From Tissierella sp032104385 (GTDB taxonomy: Bacteria > Bacillota > Clostridia > Tissierellales > Tissierellaceae): 64,000 bases of DNA. Positions 43,724 through 53,188 of the stretch are shown piece by piece. How positions within the stretch are numbered: position 1 is the first letter of the stretch; each line of letters begins with the position of its first letter. The stretch covers positions 1-64,000 of the forward strand of contig NZ_DAMCHJ010000005.1 in the NCBI RefSeq assembly GCF_032104385.1, in the 5' to 3' direction. The notes beneath the pieces are model-generated. The model saw only the letters and a list, made by a program, of their open reading frames with translations, was not told the origin of the DNA and made no database searches. A program made the position numbers and the translations under genes.

Positions 43724-44701
43724 ATGAAGAATAAAATAAGAATTGGAATAGTAGGGTATGGAAATCTTGGACATGGAGTTGAATTGGCAATTAGTCAAAA
43801 TCCAGATATGGAGCTTATAGGAATATTTACGAGAAGAGAGCCTAATTTATTAAATACAAAATCTAATGTAATACATATTTCTAAAATATTGGATTTTAAG
43901 GATAAAATAGATGTAATGATTCTTTGTGGAGGCTCTGCAAAGGACTTGGATGAGCAATGCCCTATGGTAGCAAAAAAATTTAATACAGTAGATAGCTTCG
44001 ATAATCATGGGAGAATTCCTGAATACTTTGAGAAAGTCAATAATATAGCATTAAAATCAAATAAGTTAAGTCTTATATCTGTTGGATGGGATCCAGGTCT
44101 TTTTTCTCTTAATAGATTATTAGGTCAATCAGTTTTACCTAATGGTAAGGATTATACATTCTGGGGTGAGGGAATAAGTCAAGGACATTCAGACGCTATT
44201 AGAAGAATAAAGGGTGTAAAAGGTGGTGTCCAATATACCATACCTGTTAAAGAGGTTTTAGATAAGGTTAGAAATTGTGAAGATATAAATGTTTCATCTT
44301 GTGAAAGGCATAAAAGAGTTTGTTATGTAGTATGTGAAGACAATGAGGATTTTCATAGAATAGAAAATGAGATAAAAACTATGCCAAATTATTTTGCAGA
44401 ATATGATACTACTGTGCATTTTATTTCTGAAGAAGAGTTAGAGGAAAAACATAGCAAAATGCCTCATGGAGGATTTGTTATTAGAACAGGTATTACTGGA
44501 CATGGTACTAAACAAAAGATGGAGTTTAATTTAAATCTTGAAAGCAATCCAGAGTTTACTTCATCAGTGTTAACCGCCTATGCTAGAGCAGTTTATAGAA
44601 TGGCTTGTGAAGGCAAAACAGGTGCAATAACTATCTTTGATATTCCTCTAGGCTATTTATCTCCTAAGACAGGGGAAGAATTAAGAGAAGAATTACTATA
44701 G
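43724..44701 (+). CDS. ddh: meso-Diaminopimelate dehydrogenase
   Basis: A 325-residue NADP-dependent enzyme making meso-diaminopimelate from tetrahydrodipicolinate in a single step, for lysine and peptidoglycan. GIVGYGNLGHGVELAI is at residues 7-22. CGGSAKDLDEQ, VDSFDNHGRIPEY, SVGWDPGLFSLNRLL, WGEGISQGHSDAIRRIKGV and HGGFVIRTGITG are all conserved. A frame opens at 43709, but that TTG lies in the ribosome site region. The ATG at 43724 after GGAGGTG is correct. Confidence 0.94.
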   Translation: MKNKIRIGIVGYGNLGHGVELAISQNPDMELIGIFTRREPNLLNTKSNVIHISKILDFKDKIDVMILCGGSAKDLDEQCPMVAKKFNTVDSFDNHGRIPEYFEKVNNIALKSNKLSLISVGWDPGLFSLNRLLGQSVLPNGKDYTFWGEGISQGHSDAIRRIKGVKGGVQYTIPVKEVLDKVRNCEDINVSSCERHKRVCYVVCEDNEDFHRIENEIKTMPNYFAEYDTTVHFISEEELEEKHSKMPHGGFVIRTGITGHGTKQKMEFNLNLESNPEFTSSVLTAYARAVYRMACEGKTGAITIFDIPLGYLSPKTGEELREELL

Positions 44702-44705
44702 GGAA

Positions 44706-44739
44706 AACCCCCCAGTTGTATAAGGAACTAGGGGGGGTT
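44706..44739. terminator. GC-rich hairpin terminator after ddh
   Basis: AACCCCCCAGTT and AACTAGGGGGGGTT form a stem with one bulge around an 8-base loop. It separates ddh from the converging J-domain gene. Confidence 0.7.
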
Positions 44740-45532
44740 ATCTTATCTTTTTATATCTTTCTATATTGTCATCACTTAAAAATTCATAAGCATTGTTTAT
44801 TTCTTGAAATATTTTTGTTGCATCTGGTGATTTGTTTAAATCTGGGTGATATTCTTTGGCTTTTTTTCTATATGCTAGCTTTATTTCATATTTATCTGCA
44901 TCATATCCAACTTCTAATAAATCACAACTTTTTTCATATTTACTTTTAAATTCTATAGATGGGTTTACATAGGAGTTTCCATAATTGTTGTTTTGATAGT
45001 TTCCGCCATAGGTATTATATCCACCATATCCGCTATTTCTCCTTTGAGAATTTTGGTATTCATTCCATTGTCTAAATCTTTCTTCCCATTGTCTTTGTTC
45101 TTCTTCCTGTCTTCTCTGCTGTTCTTTTCTCCTTTTTTCTTCTTCCATCTTTTTATATTTATTCCCATATTCATTAAATGAATCAAATTGGGCTTTCTTT
45201 CCATTTATAAAATTATCAGCATGATCAAATAGAAACTCTGTTATCATATATTTTATATACTTTAAATAGGATATAAATTTGGTTCCCAATATTGGAAATA
45301 TAACAAGGAATAGTATAATAAAGAATGTTATAGGATTAAGCAATAGTGCTGGTCCTAATATCATAATCAATAAGCAGCCCCCCATTGATATAAGGGTAAG
45401 AAATCCTTTTCCGATATTTATTACAATTCCTACTATAAATCCTACAATACTAATAAAAATATCAAATATTATAGAAATAATACTAGCAATGCCATATAAA
45501 AATTTACCCCAAAGTTTTTTTAGTATATTCAT
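44738..45532 (-). CDS. Membrane-anchored J-domain protein
   Basis: A 264-residue protein with two or three hydrophobic N-terminal segments (about 10-95), a charged Glu/Arg/Gln coiled stretch (about 128-155) and a Gly/Asn/Tyr-rich linker (165-190). The C-terminal J domain (about 200-264) has the HPD triad in EYHPDLNKS that stimulates Hsp70 ATPase. It probably recruits DnaK to the membrane. The gene lies 37 bases after the zinc-ribbon membrane protein gene and is likely cotranscribed with it. Confidence 0.82.
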   Translation of the reverse strand: MNILKKLWGKFLYGIASIISIIFDIFISIVGFIVGIVINIGKGFLTLISMGGCLLIMILGPALLLNPITFFIILFLVIFPILGTKFISYLKYIKYMITEFLFDHADNFINGKKAQFDSFNEYGNKYKKMEEEKRRKEQQRRQEEEQRQWEERFRQWNEYQNSQRRNSGYGGYNTYGGNYQNNNYGNSYVNPSIEFKSKYEKSCDLLEVGYDADKYEIKLAYRKKAKEYHPDLNKSPDATKIFQEINNAYEFLSDDNIERYKKIR

Positions 45533-45569
45533 TTACTTTTGAGCCTCTCTTTATTAAATTAATTAATTT

Positions 45570-45962
45570 CTATGTTCTTTTCTCAAATTTTTCTTTGCAT
45601 TTTGGACAAGTAACCATGAGTCTTCCTTTTCCTTTTGGAAGTCTTAGACTTGAATTGCAATTTGGGCATTTAATATATTTATGAGTTTTACGGTCTTTTA
45701 TTTTATTTTCTGTTTTTTTGAACCAGGAATAAACTGGACTCATAAAAATTGCAAATTTATAATTTTCCATTCTGCGTTTATTTATATCCTTAGAAAATAT
45801 TCTAAAGATACTTATTACCAAAGGGATGTAACCAAGATATAGCAACAAAGGAATGTTAGTTAATCTACCAAATAAGGTTAAGAATAAGGAGAGTAGTATT
45901 AATAGTGTTGAAAGTTGATCTCCTCCATATCTTCCATTCATAAATTTATTTAACCAATTCAT
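45570..45962 (-). CDS. Small membrane protein with C-terminal zinc ribbon
   Basis: About 130 residues: two adjacent hydrophobic segments (about 18-60), a basic linker and a C-terminal zinc ribbon with CPNC (near 98) and CPKC (near 119). ATG at 45968 sits too close to AGGAG. The in-frame ATG at 45962 is better spaced. Partner of the J-domain gene. The DnaJ-zinc-ribbon split over two membrane proteins suggests a joint chaperone-recruiting role, which is inference. Confidence 0.72.
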   Translation of the reverse strand: MNWLNKFMNGRYGGDQLSTLLILLSLFLTLFGRLTNIPLLLYLGYIPLVISIFRIFSKDINKRRMENYKFAIFMSPVYSWFKKTENKIKDRKTHKYIKCPNCNSSLRLPKGKGRLMVTCPKCKEKFEKRT

Positions 45963-46124
45963 TTTCATTCTCCTACTTTATATTTTGTTAATATCTTACT
46001 ATTAATAATAAGATATTTCAAGTATAACCATATACGGTCTTAAAATAACTTGGATTTAATGTCCTTGGAGCAAGAACTGTAATAAATCTTATGCCAATTT
46101 ATTTTTGTAATTCTTAAAAACTTA

Positions 46125-46168
46125 TTGACAAGGAATATGAGAACTTATATACTTAGTTACATAACTAA
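46125..46168 (+). promoter_or_regulatory. Promoter and operator of the GntR/ABC cassette
   Basis: TTGACA (46125-46130), 17 bases and TATACT (46148-46153). TTAGTTA (46153-46159) and TAACTAA (46162-46168) make an inverted repeat with a 2-base centre immediately downstream of the -10, the right place for autorepression by the GntR protein encoded next. Confidence 0.75.
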
Positions 46169-46197
46169 CTAACCGTTTAAGTTGTGGAGGTGATAAT

Positions 46198-46575
46198 TTG
46201 TTAGATTTAAATTCGGATAAATCAATTTATATACAAATAGCTGAAATAATAGAAAATGATATTCTATTAGGAAATTTAAAAGAGGAAGAACAAGCACCTT
46301 CTACAAATCAATTTGCAAGGGTATGTCAGATAAACCCAGCAACGGCTGGAAAGGGACTAAATATTTTGGTGGAAGAAGGTATACTTTATAAAAAAAGAGG
46401 TATTGGTATGTTTGTATCAGAAGGGGCAAGAAAAAAGATAATTAAAAAGAGACAAAATTTGTTTTTTGAAGAAATATTACCTGAGATAATAGTGGAGGCA
46501 AATAGACTGGAGATACCTATAGAAGAAATTATAAAGTTTATTGTAGAATTTAAGGGAGGGAAACAAAATGCTTGA
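46198..46575 (+). CDS. GntR family regulator, YtrA subfamily
   Basis: A 125-residue regulator: winged helix (about residues 10-75, with SIYIQIAEIIENDILLGNLK and STNQFARVCQINPATAGKGLNIL) plus a short two-helix C-terminus. That is the YtrA layout and it lacks a ligand domain. Start is TTG behind GGAGGTG. Its end overlaps the ABC ATPase gene by eight bases, typical of YtrA-type regulators controlling an ABC exporter for envelope-active compounds. Confidence 0.88.
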   Translation: MLDLNSDKSIYIQIAEIIENDILLGNLKEEEQAPSTNQFARVCQINPATAGKGLNILVEEGILYKKRGIGMFVSEGARKKIIKKRQNLFFEEILPEIIVEANRLEIPIEEIIKFIVEFKGGKQNA

Positions 46576-47458
46576 AATAAGAAATTTAAGTAAATCTTAT
46601 GGAAGAAATAAGGTGCTTACGGATATTAACCTAGATATTGAAGAAAACAAAATCTATGGATTGCTTGGAAGAAATGGGGCAGGAAAAACTACTTTATTAA
46701 AATTAATAGCTAGTCAAATATTGAAAGATGATGGAGAAATAAAATTAGATGGGGAAGAAATTTTTGAAAATTCAAAGGCAATGGAAGATATTTGTTTAGT
46801 AAAAGATTTCCCAAACTCTGTTAAAGAAAGGAAAGTAAAGGATATATTAGCCTTAGGCAAGATTATATATAAAGATTGGGATGAAGAATATAAAAATTAT
46901 CTAATAAGAGAATTCAATCTAAATATAAGGAAAAAACTGCTAAAGTTATCGACGGGAAATCAAACTATTGTAGGGTTAATCATAGGACTTGCTTCAAGAT
47001 CTAGAATTACTATATTTGATGAGCCTACTATAGGACTTGATGCAGCAATGAGATATAAGTTCTATAATTTACTTCTTGAAGATTATGAAAAAAATCCTAG
47101 AACAATAATAATATCTACCCATTTAATAGATGAAGTAGCCAATTTGTTTGAAGAGGTGATTATCCTTAATAATAGGAGAGTTATGCTAAAGAATGAAGTA
47201 AATGCACTTAAAGAAAAGGCATATTTTTTATCTGGTCGTGAAGATTTAATTAATTCAATTATCAAGGATAAGATAGTAATTCACAAAGAAGAATTTGGCT
47301 CTACCAGAATAGTGGGTATATATGGTAATTTAACGGAACAGGAAGTAAAGTATGCAAGAAATAGCAATATTGATGTAAGTAATATACCTCTTCAAAAATT
47401 ATTTATATATCTTACTGAAAATATTGTGGAAGGAGAGTCTTTAAATGAATTTATCTAA
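46568..47458 (+). CDS. ABC transporter ATP-binding protein (YtrB-like)
   Basis: A 296-residue ATPase with Walker A GRNGAGKTT (about residues 35-43), Walker B ITIFDEPTIGLD and switch His in STHLIDEV. The signature is unusual, LSTGNQTIVG in place of LSGGQ, as in several YtrB-type proteins. The C-terminal 80 residues form the extra domain of this group. It pairs with the membrane protein that overlaps it by 14 bases. Confidence 0.86.
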   Translation: MLEIRNLSKSYGRNKVLTDINLDIEENKIYGLLGRNGAGKTTLLKLIASQILKDDGEIKLDGEEIFENSKAMEDICLVKDFPNSVKERKVKDILALGKIIYKDWDEEYKNYLIREFNLNIRKKLLKLSTGNQTIVGLIIGLASRSRITIFDEPTIGLDAAMRYKFYNLLLEDYEKNPRTIIISTHLIDEVANLFEEVIILNNRRVMLKNEVNALKEKAYFLSGREDLINSIIKDKIVIHKEEFGSTRIVGIYGNLTEQEVKYARNSNIDVSNIPLQKLFIYLTENIVEGESLNEFI

Positions 47459-48176
47459 AAGAATTTTTAAATTTCAAAATTATGACTCAAAAAGAACCAT
47501 AGGTGTATTCTGGGGAATTATATTATTAATTAACATATCTGTATATATATTAACTCTATATTATAAATCTAGAGTTAGGATAGGGTTAATGAATAATGAC
47601 CAGTTATCAATAGCAGGTTCCAATATTATGCCTATATTTATTTTCTTTATAGTCAACGGCATTGTTATGTATCATGAATATTTCTCATTAGCTCTTAGTT
47701 TCGGAGTCACAAGAAGGGATTTCTATAAATCAGTGATAGTGGACAATGTTATTGTATCTTTCATTTTTGCTGTTATTCAAGGTGTTTTACTTATTATTGA
47801 TAAATATATTGTCCAATATTCAGAATATAAGCCAATAGTGAATTTTGGAGTATTCAATACCTCAATAAATAATGCATTATTTATAATTTTAAGTTTAACT
47901 ACAATTTTTCTTGTATCTGCTTCAATTATTAATCTAATAGGAGTTTTACAATATAGATTTGGATATAAATTGTGGATAGGATTTGGTACAATATTTTTCA
48001 TAGTACAGCTATTAGGTGATTTTTTTATTAAGTTAGTAAGGATAACTCTAAAGATATATTTATATTTAGAATCAATATTTAATAGCTTTACTATATTTAC
48101 AGTAGGCTTGTTAATAATTATTATATTCTATATTTTAGGGTATATTTTTATAAGAAAAGCTGGTATTAGAGAATAG
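47445..48176 (+). CDS. ABC-2 type membrane subunit of the GntR cassette
   Basis: A 243-residue protein with six predicted membrane segments (about residues 18-38, 60-80, 98-118, 140-165, 172-195 and 212-238). ATG after GGAGAG lies inside the ATPase gene. With only one permease it is likely a homodimer. Substrate unknown. The context suggests export of, or resistance to, a cell-envelope agent. Confidence 0.75.
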   Translation: MNLSKRIFKFQNYDSKRTIGVFWGIILLINISVYILTLYYKSRVRIGLMNNDQLSIAGSNIMPIFIFFIVNGIVMYHEYFSLALSFGVTRRDFYKSVIVDNVIVSFIFAVIQGVLLIIDKYIVQYSEYKPIVNFGVFNTSINNALFIILSLTTIFLVSASIINLIGVLQYRFGYKLWIGFGTIFFIVQLLGDFFIKLVRITLKIYLYLESIFNSFTIFTVGLLIIIIFYILGYIFIRKAGIRE

Positions 48177-48196
48177 ATAAACAAATTGAAACTTAT

Positions 48197-48235
48197 AAAG
48201 CAAAGCTAGAGAATAGTTCTTTAGCTTTGTCTTAT
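48197..48235 (+). terminator. Probable terminator after the GntR/ABC cassette
   Basis: GCAAAGCTAGAGAA and TTCTTTAGCTTTGT form a 13-bp stem with one G.U pair around a short loop. The T-run is weak (CTTATTATAA). Confidence 0.55.
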
Positions 48236-48303
48236 TATAATAATTATAATTTTCCCTATTATTCTATAGAGCTATTTGGTATATTAAATAAGAGGTGACG
48301 AAT

Positions 48304-49695
48304 ATGAAAGTAATGGTAGTAGGTGCTGGTAAATTAGGATATAAGCTAGCAGAATCAATGGTACTAGAAGAGATAGATGTAACGGTAATAGACAACAATC
48401 CAAAGGTAATAAATTATGTAAATGAGCATTTAGATGTTTTAACGGTTTTAGCAAATGGAATAGATATAAATATTCTTAGAGAATTAGATATAAATCAATA
48501 TAATTTATTAGTAGCTGCAACAGATAGTGATGAAACTAATACGCTTATATGCTCCTTGGCAAATAAGCTAGGATGCGAGAAAACAATAGCTCGTATTAGG
48601 AATCCAGAGTATATGCAACAATTAGATTTTATAAAAGCTGAAATGGGAATTGATCATATAGTAAACCCAGATTTAGCAACTGCCCAAGCCATGGAAAAAT
48701 ATTTATTAAAGAATTATAGTTTTTACTCAGGAGAATTTGCCAGTGGAAAAGTTAGGATGATTGATTTTAACATTGAGCATATAGAAGAATTTGTTGGTAA
48801 AAGATTAGCTGAATTAGAAAATTTTGATAGATTGTTAATTACAGCAATATCTAGAGACGGAGATATAATAATTCCAGATGGCTCTACAGAGTTATTAGCA
48901 AATGATACAATCCATGTTATAGGGAAAAGTGATGATATTAATAATCTAAACAATAGATTTACACAGGATATAACAAGAAAAGATATAGAGAGGGTAATGA
49001 TTCTTGGCGGTAGCAATATTGGTTTTTATTTAGCTCAAAAATTATCAGGGGCAAATATATCAGTTACATTAATAGAAAAGGATAAAGAAAAATGCCAAGA
49101 ATTATCAGAATTACTTAGTGATGTACTTATAATTCATGGAGATGGGACAGATATTCATCTCTTAGAGGAAGAAAGAATATCTACTATGGATGCATTTGTT
49201 GGAGTAACAGGTTATGATGAAGAAAATTTACTTATGGCTCTTATGGCAAAACAATCTGGGGTTCCAAAGACAATTTCCAAGATTAGCAGACAAAACTACA
49301 CAAAGATAATTGATAGATTAGGAATAGATGCAGCTTTAAATCCTATTTATATTACTGCAAGCAATATATTAAAATATATCCGTGGTGGAAAAATAGTATC
49401 TGTTTCATTACTCATAGGTGGAGATGGAGAAGTAACAGAAATAATTATTGGAAAAGATTTGCCTATAGTTGGGAAGACCTTAGAAGAATTAAGCTTACCT
49501 AAAGGTATAATAATTGGTGCCATAGTTCATAATGGAAAGGTCATAATACCTAATGGTAAGTCTGTAATACATGCTAATGATAGGATAGTGGTATTTTGTT
49601 TGACAGAGGACTTGCCTACCCTAAAGATATTCTTTAAGTCACACAAGGGAGGGGTATTAAGTGAATTATGGAATCGTGCTAAATGTATTAGGTAA
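48304..49695 (+). CDS. trkA: Trk system potassium uptake protein TrkA
   Basis: A roughly 463-residue cytoplasmic regulator of K+ uptake built of two RCK units. Each has an NAD-binding fold (VVGAGKLGYKLAES at the N-terminus and ILGGSNIGFYLAQKL near residue 235) and a TrkA-C domain (about 140-215 and 370-450, with GKRLAELENFD and LPIVGKTLEELSLPKG). A GTG at 48295 is possible, but the ATG at 48304 follows AGAGGTGA. It overlaps trkH by 35 bases. Confidence 0.93.
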   Translation: MKVMVVGAGKLGYKLAESMVLEEIDVTVIDNNPKVINYVNEHLDVLTVLANGIDINILRELDINQYNLLVAATDSDETNTLICSLANKLGCEKTIARIRNPEYMQQLDFIKAEMGIDHIVNPDLATAQAMEKYLLKNYSFYSGEFASGKVRMIDFNIEHIEEFVGKRLAELENFDRLLITAISRDGDIIIPDGSTELLANDTIHVIGKSDDINNLNNRFTQDITRKDIERVMILGGSNIGFYLAQKLSGANISVTLIEKDKEKCQELSELLSDVLIIHGDGTDIHLLEEERISTMDAFVGVTGYDEENLLMALMAKQSGVPKTISKISRQNYTKIIDRLGIDAALNPIYITASNILKYIRGGKIVSVSLLIGGDGEVTEIIIGKDLPIVGKTLEELSLPKGIIIGAIVHNGKVIIPNGKSVIHANDRIVVFCLTEDLPTLKIFFKSHKGGVLSELWNRAKCIR

Positions 49696-51109
49696 TATAT
49701 TAAGGGTGGAAGCAATGCTGATGATGCCTTCTTTGTTTATATCTTTATATACAAATCAGAAGGATAGATTTGCATTTTTAATAGCCATATTGTTAACAGG
49801 TATACTTGGATTTGTATTAACTAGAAGTAAAAGTCGCGATAGGCATATAAATGCAAAGGAAGGTTTAGTTATTGTTTCCTTAGGATGGGTATTGATATCT
49901 TTGCTGGGTGCTCTTCCATTATATATTTCAGGTAGTACACCTACATATATAGATGCATTTTTTGAAATAGTATCGGGATTTACAACTACAGGTGCAACAG
50001 TAATAGCAAATGTAGAGGTATTACCTAGGGGAGTTTTATTTTGGCGTTCTTTTACACATTGGATAGGGGGCATGGGAATACTGGTCTTTACCTTGGCATT
50101 ATTGCCAGCTCTTGGAATAGGAGGATTTCAAATATTTAAGGCAGAAAGTCCAGGGCCTATTGCAGGAAAGATAGCTCCTAGAATAAAGGACACAGCTAAG
50201 ATACTCTATGTAACGTATTTTACTATTACTGTAATCCAGGCTATATTATTGAAATTTGGAGGAATGTCTTTATTTGATTCTTTAGTTTATACCTTTGGGA
50301 CGGTTGGTACAGGTGGATTTGCTGCTAAAAATGCCAGTGTAGGTGCCTATGACAGTACTTATATTCATCTTGTAATAGGAAGTTTTATGGTATTATCGGG
50401 CGTAAACTTTTCTCTATATTATTCTTTATTTAAGGGAAAAATAAAAGACGTATTTAAAGATGAAGAATTAAAGCTTTATTTTACAATTGTTTTTATAGCA
50501 GTCATTGCAATTGCTATTAATCTGTTTAAAAATACATACTCTACCATAGGGTTAGCCTTTAGAGATTCATTTTTTCAAGTTGGTTCTATTATTACAACAA
50601 CTGGGTATTCTACAGCTAACTTTGATATATGGCCAACTTTTAGTAAGTGTATTTTGCTACTTCTTATGTTCATAGGAGGAAGTGCAGGCTCTACTGCTGG
50701 GGGTATGAAAGTTATTAGGATACTAATTATATTAAAATTAATAAAGAGAGAGATACTGAAAATTTTTCATCCACGAGCAGTTATTCCAGTTAAACTGAAT
50801 GACAAGGTTCTGCCTAATGAAACCATAGCAAGCATAAATAGTTTCGCTGGACTATATATGATAATATTTATATTATCAACTATTTTAATATCATTAGAAG
50901 GCGTAGACTTAGAATCTGCTGCTAGCTCAGTTGCTGCAACATTAGGAAATATTGGTCCAGGTTTAGGATTTGTAGGACCTACTAATACATTTAATGGATA
51001 TAGTCAAATTGCAAAAGTATTTTTCTCCTTGTTAATGCTCTTAGGAAGACTTGAACTATTTACTATAATAGCATTATTTGCACCAAAGAACTGGAGAAAG
51101 GAAATATAG
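49661..51109 (+). CDS. trkH: Trk system potassium transporter membrane subunit TrkH
   Basis: A 482-residue protein with four membrane-pore-membrane repeats. The filter-like loops are visible as TTTGATV, GTVGTGGFA, TTTGYST and LGNIGPGLG, and WIGGMGILVF and GGSAGSTAGGMK are also typical. It forms the K+ path controlled by TrkA. The GTG start lies inside the end of trkA behind GGGAGGGG, so the two are translationally coupled. Confidence 0.94.
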   Translation: MNYGIVLNVLGNILRVEAMLMMPSLFISLYTNQKDRFAFLIAILLTGILGFVLTRSKSRDRHINAKEGLVIVSLGWVLISLLGALPLYISGSTPTYIDAFFEIVSGFTTTGATVIANVEVLPRGVLFWRSFTHWIGGMGILVFTLALLPALGIGGFQIFKAESPGPIAGKIAPRIKDTAKILYVTYFTITVIQAILLKFGGMSLFDSLVYTFGTVGTGGFAAKNASVGAYDSTYIHLVIGSFMVLSGVNFSLYYSLFKGKIKDVFKDEELKLYFTIVFIAVIAIAINLFKNTYSTIGLAFRDSFFQVGSIITTTGYSTANFDIWPTFSKCILLLLMFIGGSAGSTAGGMKVIRILIILKLIKREILKIFHPRAVIPVKLNDKVLPNETIASINSFAGLYMIIFILSTILISLEGVDLESAASSVAATLGNIGPGLGFVGPTNTFNGYSQIAKVFFSLLMLLGRLELFTIIALFAPKNWRKEI

Positions 51110-51240
51110 ATTAACAAATTTAACCATTTTGTTACTTTTTTGTAACCCTTATGAAATTGACATGTTAATCATATATCTGGTAATCTAAATAATGATACGA
51201 TATGATACCGTATACATTATATGTGGAAGGGGCTTTATCT

Positions 51241-52473
51241 ATGAAAAAAAAGATGTTTATCATAATACTGGGAATAGTCATCTTATCAGTAATTGCAGTA
51301 AGAAATATATTAAGGAAAAATCAAAAGCCTAATAAAGCTATGGTTCAGACTACAACTATCAAAAAAGAGAACATAGAATCTCATATTCAAGCAACTGGAA
51401 AGATCTTTTCTATGGATAAAAGAGATGTAGTATCTGATGTAGAAGAAAAGATTGAAAAGATGTATGTACAAAAAGGTGACAAGGTAGAAAAAGGTCAAAT
51501 ATTAATGAAGCTGGAAGAAACAAATATTCGATATAAGATTAAGGATGCAAAACTTAGACTTTCTATGGAACAGGAGAATTTGAGACAATTAGAAAAACAA
51601 GGAAATACAGAACTTGAAATAAATTTGTCTAATGCAAAGATAAAGTATGAAGATGCTAAAAATGCATATGAGAGAAATAAAGAATTATATGAAGGAAGTG
51701 TAATTTCCAAGGTAGATTTAGATAAATCAAAGGATGAGATGGATCAGCAGTACAATGATTATATTCTAGCTGAAGAAAAACTAAAGAATTCTAACAATGA
51801 AAACTCAATCATTATTCAAAAACAAAAGATTGAAACAGCAAGATTAGAAGTGGAAAAATTAGAAAAGGATTTAGGGAAACACACAATAAAAAGTCCTATT
51901 ACAGGAACAATTGTAGATACTAATATTTCAGAAAGTGGGATTATACGATCTAGTGTAGCTTTAATGTCTATTCAAGATATAGAGCATTTAGAAATTGTAT
52001 TAGATATGAATGAATATGAGTCAAGTAAAATAGAATTAGGAGATTCTGTAAAGATTACAGGAGATTCCTTTCAAGGAAAAGTATATGAAGGCAAGGTGAA
52101 ATATATAGGTTCCATTGCAAAACAGTCCAATGGAGGGCAAGGAAAGGAAAGTGTAGTAGAAATAAAAGTGGATATCCAAAATACTGATGAATCTTTAAAG
52201 CCAGGTTTTTCAGCAAAGGTAGATATTCTTACAGAGAAAAAAGATGGCGTGTTAACAGTTCCCTATGAGGCAATATTCACTAAAAAAGATGGAACAAAAG
52301 TTATTTTCACAGTGGAAGATGGAATAGTGAAGGAGAATGAAATAAAAACAGGAGTAGAAAGTAATTTTTCCTTAGAGATTATAGGGGATGTAAAAGAGAG
52401 TGACGAAGTGATCTTGAACCCAACAGAAGAAATAACAGATGGGACTGAAGTCATAACAAATAAGGTGATTTAA
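51241..52473 (+). CDS. Membrane fusion (HlyD/MacA-like) adaptor protein
   Basis: About 410 residues. An N-terminal anchor (KKKMFIIILGIVILSVIAV) is followed by a biotinyl-lipoyl half (about 45-80, VQKGDKVEKGQILMKL), a long coiled-coil hairpin (about 90-205), the second lipoyl half (about 210-230, IKSPITGTIVDT), and beta-barrel and membrane-proximal domains. It links an ABC exporter to the outside. A longer frame from 51202 is possible, but the ATG at 51241 follows GGAAGGGG and begins the anchor. It belongs with the ATPase and permease that follow. Confidence 0.87.
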   Translation: MKKKMFIIILGIVILSVIAVRNILRKNQKPNKAMVQTTTIKKENIESHIQATGKIFSMDKRDVVSDVEEKIEKMYVQKGDKVEKGQILMKLEETNIRYKIKDAKLRLSMEQENLRQLEKQGNTELEINLSNAKIKYEDAKNAYERNKELYEGSVISKVDLDKSKDEMDQQYNDYILAEEKLKNSNNENSIIIQKQKIETARLEVEKLEKDLGKHTIKSPITGTIVDTNISESGIIRSSVALMSIQDIEHLEIVLDMNEYESSKIELGDSVKITGDSFQGKVYEGKVKYIGSIAKQSNGGQGKESVVEIKVDIQNTDESLKPGFSAKVDILTEKKDGVLTVPYEAIFTKKDGTKVIFTVEDGIVKENEIKTGVESNFSLEIIGDVKESDEVILNPTEEITDGTEVITNKVI

Positions 52474-52474
52474 T

Positions 52475-53188
52475 ATGATTAAAATAGAAAATTTAAAAAA
52501 GATATATACAAATGGAAGTATATCTGTAGAGGCTTTAACGAATATTAATCTAAAGGTGGAGGAAGGAGAATTTGTATCTATTATGGGACCTTCTGGTTCA
52601 GGGAAATCTACATTGATGAATATATTAGGGTGCTTGGACAAGCCGACAGAAGGTATTTATGAATTAGATGGTGAGAGTGTTCAGAAGATGAATGACAATC
52701 AACTTGCCATGATTCGTAATAGAAAAATAGGCTTTATTTTCCAATCCTTTAACTTGATCCCTCGTGTAAATGCTTTGAAAAACGTGGAACTTCCTATGAT
52801 TTATGCTGGAATTCCTCCTAGAGAGAGAAAGGAAAGAGCCATAAAGGCATTGGAGAGAGTTGGCTTGAAGGAAAGGATGGGGCATAATCCTAATGAACTA
52901 TCAGGTGGACAAAGGCAAAGAGTTGCTATTGCTAGATCCTTAGTAAACGACCCTTCTGTAATTTTTGCAGACGAGCCTACAGGAAATTTGGACACAAAAT
53001 CTGGAAATGAGGTTATGGCCATATTCCAAGAACTTAATGCGGAGGGAGTAACTATTATAATGGTTACTCACGAACCAGATATAGCACAACATACAAAAAG
53101 AATGATTGTGTGTAGAGATGGACAAATCATAGAGGATAGACCTGTTGAAGGACAAATTATTCTTAACAAACAGGAGGAGAGAATATGA
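52475..53188 (+). CDS. MacB/LolD-type ABC transporter ATP-binding protein
   Basis: A 237-residue ATPase with Walker A GPSGSGKST (about residues 40-48), Q loop FIFQSFNLIPR, signature LSGGQRQRVAIAR, Walker B VIFADEPTGNLD and switch His in VTHEPD. This is the LolD/MacB/FtsE class that drives mechanotransmitting permeases. It lies one base after the adaptor and overlaps the permease by four. Confidence 0.92.
   Translation: MIKIENLKKIYTNGSISVEALTNINLKVEEGEFVSIMGPSGSGKSTLMNILGCLDKPTEGIYELDGESVQKMNDNQLAMIRNRKIGFIFQSFNLIPRVNALKNVELPMIYAGIPPRERKERAIKALERVGLKERMGHNPNELSGGQRQRVAIARSLVNDPSVIFADEPTGNLDTKSGNEVMAIFQELNAEGVTIIMVTHEPDIAQHTKRMIVCRDGQIIEDRPVEGQIILNKQEERI

Noticed and set aside
44716..44949. 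77-codon plus-strand frame after ddh
   Set aside because: It lies opposite the J-domain gene and starts in the terminator hairpin.
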